Positions 34,709 to 43,324 of a stretch of DNA of 64,000 bases are shown here, one piece after another. The notes beneath the pieces are model-generated. The model had not been told where the DNA came from, ran no database searches, and was given only the letters and a program-made list of their open reading frames with translations. Every line of letters starts with the position of its first letter. Positions within the stretch are counted from its first letter, which is position 1. The DNA lies in assembly GCF_965230805.1 (NCBI RefSeq), contig NZ_OZ246019.1, positions 1,178,001 to 1,242,000 on the forward strand. Reading direction: 5' to 3'. Position numbers and translations under genes: made by a program. The DNA comes from Marinifilum sp965230805 (GTDB lineage Bacteria; Bacteroidota; Bacteroidia; Bacteroidales; Marinifilaceae).

Positions 34709-35470
34709 TTAAACAATCTTGTTGATGGTAGCAAAGTAAATAGCCTCCATTGTGGTTTTCACATTCAACTTTTTTACAATATTTCTTTTGTGAAATTTCA
34801 CGGTATCCTCCGAAATAAAAAGCTTTGCAGCAATCTGACAGGCAGTGCATCCTTGCACCAACATTCTTAAAACATCTTTTTCTCTATCCGAAAGTAATTT
34901 TTGCTTTATCAATTCGAACTGCTTGCGCTTTTTATTGTAATTGTACCTCTCCCCTTTATCATGTAATACAATAAATATATTCCCAGGATTTTGGGAAACC
35001 GAGAGAGAAACCAGACACAAGGCAAACCAAATATTTCCTGTTTCGGTTAAAATTAAAGGAGTTAGTTTATGATTAATTAAAATCTCATTCCCGGTATCTT
35101 TTCTTTTTAATCTAAAATCGTAACATATATAACCTTTATCTCTTCTTTCCTCTGGCAAGTTGTAAAAGAAATCGAAGCCTTTCTCATTCATTTCCATTAA
35201 CATCATTAAATCGTCCTGTGGAACAACCTTCGAATAAAACTGATATCCCATATTCAAAACCTCTTCCTGGTTGTAGCCAGAAAGAAACAACTGATCATCT
35301 GAAACATAGGTAAAATTCTGCCTATTATAATCGATGATATAGAATCCCAGGTTAATCAACTTTGAAACGGATTGAAGAGCCATTATGTACTGTTTTATGA
35401 GTAAGTAATTGTCCTCTCCCAAATATCCATCTCTCCTTACTGGTTCAAAAAACCTTTCTACTGTATCCAT
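34709..35470 (-). CDS. LuxR-type transcriptional regulator with N-terminal PAS-like domain
   Basis: About 253 aa from MDTVERFFEPVRR (35470); a longer start adds 12 unlikely residues (YWKCCFVKKKR). Residues about 25-165 look like a PAS fold (LGFYIIDYNRQNFTYVSDDQ, then FRLKRKDTGNEILINHKLTPL), not the acyl-HSL-binding domain of classical LuxR. The C-terminal HTH is clear: LLSDREKDVLRMLVQGCTACQIAAKLFISEDTVKFHKRNIVKKL, positions about 190-235. It is divergent from the LuxI-fold acyltransferase across 123 bp that hold a 20-bp palindrome, so it is the obvious regulator of that gene. The ligand is unknown. Confidence 0.85.
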   Translation of the reverse strand: MDTVERFFEPVRRDGYLGEDNYLLIKQYIMALQSVSKLINLGFYIIDYNRQNFTYVSDDQLFLSGYNQEEVLNMGYQFYSKVVPQDDLMMLMEMNEKGFDFFYNLPEERRDKGYICYDFRLKRKDTGNEILINHKLTPLILTETGNIWFALCLVSLSVSQNPGNIFIVLHDKGERYNYNKKRKQFELIKQKLLSDREKDVLRMLVQGCTACQIAAKLFISEDTVKFHKRNIVKKLNVKTTMEAIYFATINKIV

Positions 35471-35519
35471 ACGCTTCTTTTTGACAAAACAACATTTCCA
35501 ATACACGAACCTAATCTAA

Positions 35520-35539
35520 AACTACACTTTTTGGTAGTT
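35520..35539. promoter_or_regulatory. 20-bp palindromic site (lux-box-like) between the regulator and acyltransferase genes
   Basis: AACTAC-N8-GTAGTT is a 20-bp inverted repeat. It overlaps a possible -33 element (TTG at 35538-35540), which lies 20 bp before AATCTTTG at 35561-35568, a near match to the -7 consensus of the acyltransferase gene. Position and size are those of a regulator operator. Binding by the adjacent LuxR-type protein is inference. Confidence 0.45.
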
Positions 35540-35593
35540 GAATCCAATTTACAGAACTCAAATCTTTGCAATTAACATTAATCTATAATTGAT

Positions 35594-36265
35594 ATGGATA
35601 CATTATTATGCGACTTTGGGAACTACTCACTCTGGTTGGTTTCAGAGGAAAATTTGGTGAAAATAAGTAATTTTATAGTTAAAGTTAATCAAGAATTTCA
35701 CCTCAAAACCAATACGATTAATTACTACGAACTAATCAAGACCATAACACTCGATTTAGAAAGCTATTCATCATCACACTTTTATGCCATAAAAAATAGA
35801 AACCATGAAATTATTGGCTCTATCAAAGCTCAAAAATGGGATGGAATTACAAAGCTTCCAATCGAAGAAGATTTTAAAATCGATTTAAAAGAAGTCCTTC
35901 AAAGTCTTCCTTTCACTCCTTCTGAAGTATGGCATATTGGCCGTTTTGCAATCGACCAGAAAAAAATTATCAGCGATCCTTATCTTCGAAAATTTAGAAT
36001 TACCTATTTAAAAATGTTACTTGCAAATTCATTTCAACACATCAGTAAAAAACCTGATAATATTGCGATTGCAGAGTGCGATAAAAAGTTATTCGAAAAG
36101 TTAAAGTTAATGGGCATTCAATCAGCAGCACTAAAAGAATCAAAATATTATTTAGGCTCCGAAACACTTCCAATTCTAAACACCGGCATGGGGGTTAATC
36201 AATTTGTAAACGACAATAAAAATCTGTGCTTCGACCTTCACCATATGGATTTACACTCTGCTTAA
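35594..36265 (+). CDS. GNAT-fold N-acyltransferase resembling LuxI / N-acyl amino acid synthase
   Basis: This 223-aa protein has the size and pattern of LuxI-type acyltransferases. The strand-turn SHFYAIKNRNHEIIGSIKAQ matches the 'display variable, return to Gly-Ser-Arg/Lys' segment of the family. EVWHIGRFAIDQKK matches the E-x-x-RF-V/A block that precedes the active-site helix (Arg and Phe kept, the usual Glu replaced by His). RITYLKMLLANSFQHI is the acyl-carrier-binding helix region. Its position divergent from a LuxR-type gene supports a signalling or acyl-lipid product. A FeeM- or exosortase-associated acyltransferase is also possible. The E1-like gene downstream may act with it. Confidence 0.6.
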   Translation: MDTLLCDFGNYSLWLVSEENLVKISNFIVKVNQEFHLKTNTINYYELIKTITLDLESYSSSHFYAIKNRNHEIIGSIKAQKWDGITKLPIEEDFKIDLKEVLQSLPFTPSEVWHIGRFAIDQKKIISDPYLRKFRITYLKMLLANSFQHISKKPDNIAIAECDKKLFEKLKLMGIQSAALKESKYYLGSETLPILNTGMGVNQFVNDNKNLCFDLHHMDLHSA

Positions 36266-36347
36266 TTCAACACCTGTTACAGGTGTAATCATTCCAATAA
36301 TTACTTTCTATTCACACTGCCAATTAAAAATCTATTTACTTACTATG

Positions 36348-36526
36348 AACCCAAGTTCGTTTAAAAATATCTTCTATAGCGATGACTTTTTTTAAAATGA
36401 GAATACTTTTGGTATAAATTTCCTCAAATCCAACACGAATAATCCCTTTATTCCTGTAAAGATTTGAGAACAGCCCTACTGAAAATCAGTACAAACTGCG
36501 ACATTATTTTTATACGGATCCGGGTT
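36348..36526 (+). repeat. Diverged relative of the 269-bp element (about 179 bp)
   Basis: The stretch shares with the 269-bp element, in the same order, GGYATAAATTTCCTCAAATC, a central short hairpin, GATTTGAGAA, and CTACTGAAAATCAGTACAAAC. It has different ends: AACCC...TCGTTTAAAAATA on the left and the inverse TATTTTTATACGGATCCGGGTT on the right, again an inverted repeat. It separates the acyltransferase from the E1-like gene. Confidence 0.6.
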
Positions 36527-36543
36527 TTTAATAAAAATTAACT

Positions 36544-37275
36544 ATGTATCAAAGAAATCGAATTTATATAAGTAAAAGAGAACAAAGAAGTATTAAAAAG
36601 GTTAGAATTCTGATTGCTGGCGCTGGTTTAGGGAGCAATATTGCTGAATGTGCACTTCGATTAGGTTTCGAAAACATCACCATTTGCGATATGGATAAGG
36701 TTGAATTATCGAATTTAAATCGACAAAATTATACACTTGCCGATATTTATGAATCCAAAACCAAATCGATAAAATGCCGTTTGCAAAAAATAAATCCCAA
36801 CGCAAATATCAATTGTTACAATGTTTATCTTACCAAAGAGAATTGCGATCAGTTTATAAAAAGCAGCGACATTGCCATCAATACAATTGATTTTAATTCT
36901 GATGCTCCCTTGGTATTCGACGAAATCTGCCTAAAATATAATGTTCCTATCTTGCATCCGTTTAACTTGGGTTGGACGGCCTGCACATTTGTTGTTACCA
37001 ATAAAGAAAACACTTTAAAGAATATTGTACCCCACTATAAACATGCCGAAGTTCAAATTGTTGAGCACATTTTTAATAATGCACCTGACAACATGAATTT
37101 ATCATGGCTGCAAGAAGCATTAGAAATGTATAAGGAGGAAAAAGGTAAAAGTTCACCTCCGCAATTGTCGCCTGCATCGTGGTTTATTGGTGGATTATGT
37201 ACTAACATCATCTATAAAATAGCTACCAATAAGAGTCTTAAGACATTTCCTGATTTCTATTTAATCAACTCCTGA
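36544..37275 (+). CDS. E1-like (ThiF/MoeB/HesA family) adenylyltransferase
   Basis: This 243-aa protein has the E1-superfamily Rossmann core. ILIAGAGLGSNIAECALRLG (nucleotide loop) is followed by ITICDMDKVELSNLNRQN, with the acidic residues and the Arg finger intact, and TKSIKCRLQKINPNANI with the conserved Lys. The paired Cys-x-x-Cys zinc motifs of MoeB/ThiF are missing, and no ThiS/MoaD-like carrier is encoded next to it. It probably adenylates the C terminus of a protein or a small carboxylate. The neighbourhood suggests a link to the acyltransferase. The partner is unknown. Confidence 0.78.
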   Translation: MYQRNRIYISKREQRSIKKVRILIAGAGLGSNIAECALRLGFENITICDMDKVELSNLNRQNYTLADIYESKTKSIKCRLQKINPNANINCYNVYLTKENCDQFIKSSDIAINTIDFNSDAPLVFDEICLKYNVPILHPFNLGWTACTFVVTNKENTLKNIVPHYKHAEVQIVEHIFNNAPDNMNLSWLQEALEMYKEEKGKSSPPQLSPASWFIGGLCTNIIYKIATNKSLKTFPDFYLINS

Positions 37276-37802
37276 TGTTATTAACAAAAATTGAAAACTA
37301 CTCTTTTGTGTAGGTGTTTTGCATTCAATTCCAATCTATTTTTAAGATGTGTTCATTTCAGAATACACAAAAGGGTAAATTGTATGTAATGTATAGTGGT
37401 TCTTGAGTCGGATTTAAGAATAACTATGTTGTAATTTCGGAACGATCATTCCACGCGGAATGGTCGTTCCTAAATTCAGAATGATGACTCCTCAGCAAAG
37501 ATAAAAAGGTTGCCCGCATTGCATTGAAAAAGCAAACTCAACTGCTTGAGAAATTGGGATTACTTGAAAGGTCTTAAAGAGAGAGTAATTTTAATGGTAC
37601 AAAACTGCATAAACTCAAAAATACTATTACAGATGTGTTTTAAACTTTGTGCCATTGTTTACACCTAAAAACATATCATTAAATATACCGGTTGCCGAAA
37701 AGGTTTTAGAGTAGGCGAAATATTAAATTCTAATAGTAAATGATCATCCAAAAAACTTCCCAGATGGTCATTTATTATATTATCTTACCTCAATAATTTA
37801 GT
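37276..37802. other. Gene-poor 527-bp stretch with hairpins and a gene remnant
   Basis: There is no intact ORF. A long hairpin (37439-37470) has arms GGAACGATCATTCC and GGAATGGTCGTTCC (one mismatch) around ACGC. At about 37497-37577 a closed 27-codon frame reads KDKKVARIALKKQTQLLEKLGLLE, which looks like the recognition-helix end of a lost regulator or Fic-type gene. At 37737-37774 there is an inverted repeat TAAATGATCATC / GATGGTCATTTA just before the S41 protease start. Confidence 0.4.
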
Positions 37803-39169
37803 ATGAAACTTAAAACACTTTAATTTGCTATTTATTCTCAACTCAGATATATGCGCAAGAAATACATTCATCCTACATTTCCAGAAATGGAATAATATCT
37901 GATATAAATTTTTTAAAAAAGAAAACTGCTAACACTCACCCTAAATTATTAGATATTTCCAATTACAACTTATGGAGTAATAGATGCGATAACACTTCAA
38001 GTAATCTACCAGACAGTTTATCACGAATTGAAAGTTATATCTTAATATCCAGGTTACTTTCAGAGATAAATGACACTCACAGCAGAGTAAATTTCCCATA
38101 TGATGAAAGGAAAAAATACATGTTAGACGGTGGTTTAACAATGCCTTTCAGTGTTAGTGTGAATAATAACAAATTGTATTTCAATAGGTATTTCGGCAAT
38201 ACAATAAGCGATAGATTAGAGGGTATTGAAATTTTGTCCATTAATTCTAAAAACTCGATGAAACTATTGAGGGATATCAGGGATATTGTTGGAGTTAAGG
38301 GAAGAGAATGTGGTGATAAATCTGTGGAAAAATTATTCGCTATGAGTTTTTGGGCATTATATAGTGAAACAATTAAATATGAAATACAGATCCCAAATTC
38401 TAGTCAACCTATTTCAATAAATGCTGTTACCAGTGATGAATATTTTAAACTAAGAAACAAAAAATATCCTCCTAAACAAGAGCAATTGTATAAACTAAAA
38501 TTAACTAAGAACAATCAGGTAGCCGAAATAACAATCAGATCTTTTTATGGCGATAAAAACTATATATCTTTTCTTAAGAAATCATTTGACACAATCAAAA
38601 AAGAGAACTACAAAACATTAATAATTGATGTTAGAAATAATCCTGGCGGAAGAAGTCGTGCCGTAGATAGTTTAATGAATTACCTTACTAGTAAACCTTA
38701 TTCTCAATATTCAGCAATTCGCACAAGAATTAACATCCACACAAAAGAAATTTTCAAAAATCGTCAACCTAATTTTTTTGAACAAATAGAATACCTAAAA
38801 AAAGACACTTTACATGTTACCAATTCTGATCAATTAATTCATTATCCCGATATGAATAAACAAAAATATACTGGAAAGCTATTTGTAAGAATCAATGGAC
38901 GAACCAATAGCGCTGCTGCAACATTCTCAGGTATTATAAAAGATTCTAAATTAGGAATAGTTGTTGGAAGCACATCAGGAGAACACATTAAATACTTTGG
39001 TGATTTTTTTACATTCAAACTTCCCAAAACAGATTTCACATTTTACGTATCATCTAAAGAGCTTACTCAATTTGGTGGTTCTTTTCAAAATCAAGGTGTT
39101 ACTCCAGATATTTTTCTTGATGAAAATGTAAACACAATAGATTATATATCTGGAAATCAGATTTGGTAA
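37803..39169 (+). pseudogene. S41 family peptidase with a frameshift in the signal peptide
   Basis: From 38120 an intact 349-codon frame encodes the S41 (C-terminal processing/tricorn-like) protease core. It has VAEITIRSFYGDKNYISFL, LIIDVRNNPGGRSRAVD, the Ser region GRTNSAAATFSGIIKDSKLG and VVGSTSGEH. The same frame is open back to 37814 and reads as mature protein preceded by a hydrophobic leader ending IYAQE. It has no start codon. An ATG at 37803 begins MKLK in another frame, and one extra A in the AAAA run at about 37812-37815 would join it to the leader. So the gene either lost one A or carries a sequence error. If only the 38120 start is used, the product lacks export and about 100 N-terminal residues. 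Confidence 0.75.
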
Positions 39170-39198
39170 TAAAAAATAGATTGACTCTTATTTAGACT

Positions 39199-40215
39199 TT
39201 ATTTTTCTTCATAAAACCCTTTCCCAAACACCCCGAACTCATCTTTACCCAAAATTTTGTGTTTCCAAACAGCATCTAAAAATCCTATTCCATATGCAAA
39301 AAGCTGAATAAAACTAGCTACCAAGGCTTTAATGCTAATTTTAAAAGATTTGGTTTTGGTTAATGCATCGGCAAGTACAAGAAATGCATACAGTAATATT
39401 GGAAAGGCGAATACTCTGTGGGCAACAATTCCCAATAGCAAAGAACCAATTGATCCTAAAACAAAAAGTGACGGAAATAAAAAGAATATCTTAAATGTTT
39501 CAGGATAATGTTTTGATATGATATAACGAGTTTTGCCAAATCCGAACACCTGTTTGTAGAACTTCTTAAACGAAATTCTTCTTTTATGGAATACGTATGC
39601 ATCTCTAACCAATCGGGTTTCGAAGCCTCTTTTAATTACTTCTATTGCAAAAACCATATCTTCTCCAGGATGCATTGTCGTTACCGGAAATCCACCTGTA
39701 TTTTTATAAACAGCTTTGGAGAATCCAAGATTAAAACTTCTGGGATGAAATTTATGCACCTGTTTCTTCCCTCCTCTAATTCCTCCGGTGGTAAAAAAGG
39801 AAGTCATTGCATACGAAATTGCTTTCTGAAAATCAGAGAAATCATCCATTGCACCATCCGGACCACCATAACAATCAACAAAATTCTCAGTTAATTCCTT
39901 ATGGATTGTTTGCATGTAATGAGGTGGTAGAATACAATCCGAATCAAAAAACAAGAAGTAATTCCCTTTTGCTTTGGCCAAACCATAATTTCGTCCAATA
40001 CTCGGGCCTAGATTTTCTTTGTAATAATATGATATCTTTATTCTATCGTGGTATGACTCACAAAGCTCTTCTGATTTTATAGAAGAACCATCTTCTACTA
40101 CAACCAACTCAAATTCTTTATAAGTCTGATTAGCCAGACTGTCCAGCAATTCTTTCATTTCATCCGGGCGATTATAAACCGGAACTATTATGGAAAATTG
40201 AATATCAGAGTTCAT
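39199..40215 (-). CDS. Family 2 glycosyltransferase with C-terminal membrane helices
   Basis: I use the start MNSDIQFSIIVPVYN (40215), which gives 338 aa and leaves 1 bp to the upstream methyltransferase stop; the longer ORF would overlap it. The GT-A fold is at about residues 5-220: SIIVPVYNRPDEMKELLDSL, FFDSDCILPPHYM (DxD-like metal site) and HPGEDMVFAIEVIKRG, with VFHKRRISFKKFYKQVFGFGKTRY after it. Two to three membrane helices follow (about 230-300). It probably extends a cell-surface glycan. It is downstream in a minus-strand set with the methyltransferase, the second GT2 and DUF4199. Confidence 0.88.
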   Translation of the reverse strand: MNSDIQFSIIVPVYNRPDEMKELLDSLANQTYKEFELVVVEDGSSIKSEELCESYHDRIKISYYYKENLGPSIGRNYGLAKAKGNYFLFFDSDCILPPHYMQTIHKELTENFVDCYGGPDGAMDDFSDFQKAISYAMTSFFTTGGIRGGKKQVHKFHPRSFNLGFSKAVYKNTGGFPVTTMHPGEDMVFAIEVIKRGFETRLVRDAYVFHKRRISFKKFYKQVFGFGKTRYIISKHYPETFKIFFLFPSLFVLGSIGSLLLGIVAHRVFAFPILLYAFLVLADALTKTKSFKISIKALVASFIQLFAYGIGFLDAVWKHKILGKDEFGVFGKGFYEEK

Positions 40216-40216
40216 T

Positions 40217-40993
40217 CTATAGTTTTTGATTGAAGTAGAAAATCTCATTCATCGGTAAGCGATATTTTTCTGCCAACTCTTTAGGAAACTGATTGGAATA
40301 CTTGGATTGGGAAACTTTAAATCCGGCAATGCACAAACGATCAGCATAATCCAAACCATACAATCGAACATGATCTTTCTGGCGATACAGTCGTTCTCGC
40401 TCGTTAGGATCTGTAACATTCGGATCCTCTTCTGTCTTGGGATTGTTGGTGTCCATTGGCACTTGCAAAATTGCAAAACCGCCCGGCTTTAGAATGCGAT
40501 TAAACTCTTTCAGCGCCTTGGCATCATCATCAACATGTTCGAGCACATGATTGCAAATCACAACATCAAATTTTTTATCCGCAAAAGGGATATTTTGCAC
40601 ATCAAAATGCACATCGGCAATAGGAGATTCGAGATCACCAGTTGTATAATCCAAGTTCGGCAATGCTTTAAACCGTTTATAAAAACACTGCTCTGGTGCA
40701 ATATGTAATACCTTAATATTTTTATTGAAGAAATCGGTCTCATTTTTAAGATAAAGCCACATTAGCCTATGTCGTTCCAATGATAAACATTTTGGACACA
40801 AACAATTGTCTCTACCCGTTGACTTGGTGTATCCGTAAGGTAGAAATCTGCGAAACTTTCCTCCGCAAACCGGACATTCTACCTTATTGCCTATCAAAAA
40901 TACTGCAACTACTCTATTAATCAGCAAACTTAAGCGTATTAAAAACGGTCGCGGAAGTATTTGCAGTAAAAATCTTATAACTCCTTTTATCAT
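40217..40993 (-). CDS. Class I SAM methyltransferase with N-terminal Cys-rich knuckle
   Basis: This 258-aa protein has a Cys4-type knuckle at about residues 38-76 (CPVCGGKFRRFLPYG ... CLCPKCLSLERHR). A Rossmann methylase domain follows: VLHIAPEQCFYKRF (SAM motif I, degenerate), FDVVICNHVLEHVDDDAKAL and FNRILKPGGFAILQVP. The lead segment includes a short hydrophobic stretch. It is 1 bp from the downstream glycosyltransferase, so the two are coupled. It may methylate a sugar or lipid-linked glycan; the substrate is inferred from context only. Confidence 0.82.
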   Translation of the reverse strand: MIKGVIRFLLQILPRPFLIRLSLLINRVVAVFLIGNKVECPVCGGKFRRFLPYGYTKSTGRDNCLCPKCLSLERHRLMWLYLKNETDFFNKNIKVLHIAPEQCFYKRFKALPNLDYTTGDLESPIADVHFDVQNIPFADKKFDVVICNHVLEHVDDDAKALKEFNRILKPGGFAILQVPMDTNNPKTEEDPNVTDPNERERLYRQKDHVRLYGLDYADRLCIAGFKVSQSKYSNQFPKELAEKYRLPMNEIFYFNQKL

Positions 40994-41070
40994 GAGTTGC
41001 TCGCTATTTTTATCGACAGTATTGAATGAGAATTAATTCATAATTCAATATTCATAACTTATAATTGTAT

Positions 41071-42018
41071 TTAGATTTCTTTTTCGATTTGATAAGTATT
41101 TCTTTCCGAAGAACTGCGACTAACCAATTCTGCAATAAAGCCTGTAAGGAAAAGTTGAGTACCAATAACCATGGTAGCCAAGGCAATATAAAAATACGGA
41201 CTATCGGTTACCAAAGGAGGCATTTCTCCTTTGCTCATGCTGTATATTTTTTGAAAGCCTATCCATGTCGAAGCAAAAAAACCTAGTAAAAACATTAATG
41301 TTCCCAGCAAACCAAAAAAGTGCATGGGTTTTTTACCGAATTTACTAATGAAGCTTATAGAAAGCAGATCTAAAAATCCATTAATGAATCGGCTTAATCC
41401 AAACTTGGTTATCCCATATTTTCTTTCCTGATGCTGCACTACTTTTTCGGTAATCTTAACAAAGCCAGCTTCTTTGGCAAGTATTGGAATATATCTGTGC
41501 ATTTCACCATACACCTCGATGCTCTTGATTACCTTTCCTTTGTAGGCTTTTAGTCCACAATTAAAATCGTGTAATTTTATGCCCGACATGGCACGAGCGG
41601 TTCTATTGAAAAACTTACTGGGGATGGTTTTGGAAATTGGATCGTATCTTTTTCGTTTCCATCCCGACACCAAGTCGAAACCATCCTCTTTAATCATTCG
41701 GTACAATTCGGGTATTTCATCAGGTGAATCCTGTAAGTCGGCATCCATGGTAATTACAACGTCTCCATTAGTTACTTCGAATCCACTATACAAAGCAGCA
41801 GATTTTCCATAATTGCGTCGGAACTTTATTCCTTTAATTGCGGAATACTCTTTTTGCAGTTTTTTGATTACCTCCCAAGAAGTATCATTACTTCCGTCAT
41901 CAACCAAAATAATTTCGTGAGTAAAATTATTTTGAGTCATTACCTTATCAATCCATGCCACCAATTCAGGAAGCGATTCTTCCTCGTTAAATAATGGAAC
42001 TACAACTGAAATATCCAT
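41071..42018 (-). CDS. Family 2 glycosyltransferase, DPM1/ArnC-like
   Basis: This 315-aa GT2 of the polyprenyl-phosphate glycosyltransferase type starts ISVVVPLFNEEESLPELVAW. It has VDDGSNDTSWEV, the acceptor-site TMDADLQDSPDEIPEL, and HRYIPILAKEAGF with QHQERKYGITKFGLSRFINGF near residue 200. Two membrane helices lie at about 232-255 and 268-292. Such enzymes transfer a sugar from a nucleotide to undecaprenyl phosphate. It is 9 bp downstream of the DUF4199 gene, and the pair is common in Bacteroidota. Confidence 0.9.
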   Translation of the reverse strand: MDISVVVPLFNEEESLPELVAWIDKVMTQNNFTHEIILVDDGSNDTSWEVIKKLQKEYSAIKGIKFRRNYGKSAALYSGFEVTNGDVVITMDADLQDSPDEIPELYRMIKEDGFDLVSGWKRKRYDPISKTIPSKFFNRTARAMSGIKLHDFNCGLKAYKGKVIKSIEVYGEMHRYIPILAKEAGFVKITEKVVQHQERKYGITKFGLSRFINGFLDLLSISFISKFGKKPMHFFGLLGTLMFLLGFFASTWIGFQKIYSMSKGEMPPLVTDSPYFYIALATMVIGTQLFLTGFIAELVSRSSSERNTYQIEKEI

Positions 42019-42027
42019 ACCCTATAT

Positions 42028-42585
42028 TTATTGATTTTTTGAATCGTTAAATTTATCAACTGGTCTGTTATTAAACAAATTTCTCTTTTGCCTGAAAAAG
42101 AAAGCCACAATTAATGAAAAGAACACACCTGCCAATACCTTACCAAACCACTGGCTCATGGCAAAAATCTCCGGAGTTATTTTGCTGTACAACGACATTA
42201 ATAATTCCACCTGATCGTCGTCATAACCAATCTCAACCAATCCTTTTTCGGTAAAAGTTATTGCCTCCTGCAATATCTCACCATCAAAATAACTAGTAAG
42301 TATATAGATATAAAATGCATAAAATGACGAGGCAACTGCAATCATCAAACCCCCCGCAACAAATGCCCGTCCGTAAGAAATAACACCAAACAACACTTCA
42401 TCGCGATACTTTCTTACTCCAATGTAAATTCCCAAAATAATAAGAGCTCTGTTAATAAATAAAAGGGTAGGGTTGTAATTGATGGAAACTCCTTTCCAGT
42501 AAAATGTTAATGATGCCAAAATCAATACAGCACCTACTAAGGCTCCGAACAGAAAAGAATGTTTAAATAAAGTTCTATAGTACAT
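42028..42585 (-). CDS. DUF4199 membrane protein
   Basis: This 185-aa protein has four predicted membrane helices, at about residues 10-30, 42-60, 75-95 and 145-165. It carries the DUF4199 features KYRDEVLFGVISYGRAFVAGGLM and a C-terminal FFSLIVAFFFRQKRN. It precedes the polyprenyl-type glycosyltransferase by 9 bp. The function is unknown; the context suggests envelope glycan or lipid handling. Confidence 0.8.
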   Translation of the reverse strand: MYYRTLFKHSFLFGALVGAVLILASLTFYWKGVSINYNPTLLFINRALIILGIYIGVRKYRDEVLFGVISYGRAFVAGGLMIAVASSFYAFYIYILTSYFDGEILQEAITFTEKGLVEIGYDDDQVELLMSLYSKITPEIFAMSQWFGKVLAGVFFSLIVAFFFRQKRNLFNNRPVDKFNDSKNQ

Positions 42586-42823
42586 CTTAATTCAATTGTG
42601 ATTTATCGAACACAAAGATATCCGTTTTTACGTTAATGCATCTCTTAAAAAAGCTTAATTAAAGTGAGTGCGACATTAAATTAATACAATCGGAAATTGC
42701 TTTTTTTACTGTAAAAAAAGAAAACTGAAAAGAAAATGACTTTTTTTTGAAAAATTATTACTCTGAAAATAAAACGCTTGCCGCATTCCAAGGAGAGATT
42801 AAAGGAAGAAGTTTAATATTTTA

Positions 42824-42854
42824 TTTGTGGGGAAACAAGTTTTTTCTACTTTTG
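42824..42854 (+). promoter_or_regulatory. Bacteroidota-type promoter of the SRP RNA gene
   Basis: TTTG (42824-42827) and TACTTTTG (42847-42854) are separated by 19 bp, and the SRP RNA 5' end follows about 6 bp later. It is the clearest -33/-7 promoter in the window. Confidence 0.8.
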
Positions 42855-42859
42855 TCGTC

Positions 42860-42956
42860 GGGTAAGCACTATGCGACCAGCTCCTACTGAATCCCCCCAG
42901 GGTCGGAAGGCAGCAAGGGTAGGTGGTTGTAGCGGTGCGACATAGTTGTTTACCCA
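42860..42956 (+). ncRNA. ffs: Signal recognition particle RNA (small bacterial type)
   Basis: The conserved apical region is intact: CCCCCCAGGGTCGGAAGGCA and then GCAAGGGTAGGTGG, including the GGAA tetraloop and the asymmetric internal loop bound by Ffh. The outer stem pairs GGGTAA with TTTACCC and CACTATG with CATAGTTG. A T-run follows at 42957-42965. A promoter with the Bacteroidota consensus lies directly upstream. Confidence 0.95.
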
Positions 42957-42988
42957 CTTTTTTTATGCCTTTTAGGTTTAAAAAAAAT

Positions 42989-43062
42989 GCCGATGTAGCT
43001 CAGCTGGCTAGAGCAGCTGATTTGTAATCAGCAGGTCGTGGGTTCGAGTCCCTCCACCGGCT
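42989..43062 (+). tRNA. tRNA-Thr (TGT), acceptor A-C mismatch
   Basis: A 74-nt cloverleaf with anticodon TGT. The acceptor arms are GCCGATG and CACCGGC, so the fifth pair is A-C, unlike the copies at 4083 and 43325, which have A-T. The 3' CCA is not encoded. Confidence 0.94.
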
Positions 43063-43130
43063 CATCAACTCACTAAAAGAAAGTTTAACAGCTTTCTTTC
43101 GTTCTTTAAAATATTTTGCAAGTAACAATT

Positions 43131-43204
43131 GCCGATGTAGCTCAGCTGGCTAGAGCAGCTGATTTGTAATCAGCAGGTCGTGGGTTCGAGTCCCTCCACC
43201 GGCT
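43131..43204 (+). tRNA. tRNA-Thr (TGT), acceptor A-C mismatch
   Basis: Identical in body to the copy at 42989, including the CACCGGC 3' acceptor arm with the A-C mismatch. It is separated from it by 68 bp of unrelated AT-rich sequence. Confidence 0.94.
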
Positions 43205-43243
43205 CTAATAACTTATGCAATGCTAAGTTTAAATTGTTACTTT

Positions 43244-43315
43244 GCCGTTGTAGCTCAGGGGTAGAGCGCTTCCTTGGTAAGGAAGAGGTCACGAGTTCAA
43301 ATCTCGTCAATGGCT
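43244..43315 (+). tRNA. tRNA-Thr (GGT)
   Basis: A 72-nt cloverleaf with anticodon GGT, identical to the minus-strand copy at 3790-3861 near tuf. The 3' CCA is not encoded. Confidence 0.95.
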
Positions 43316-43324
43316 CTAAAATTT

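Noticed and set aside
42657..42680. Solo terminus of the 269-bp element (TAAAGTGAGTGCGACATTAA)
   Set aside because: The match to TAACGTGAGTTCGACGTAAA has several mismatches, and no interior sequence follows; it is too weak to list as a copy.
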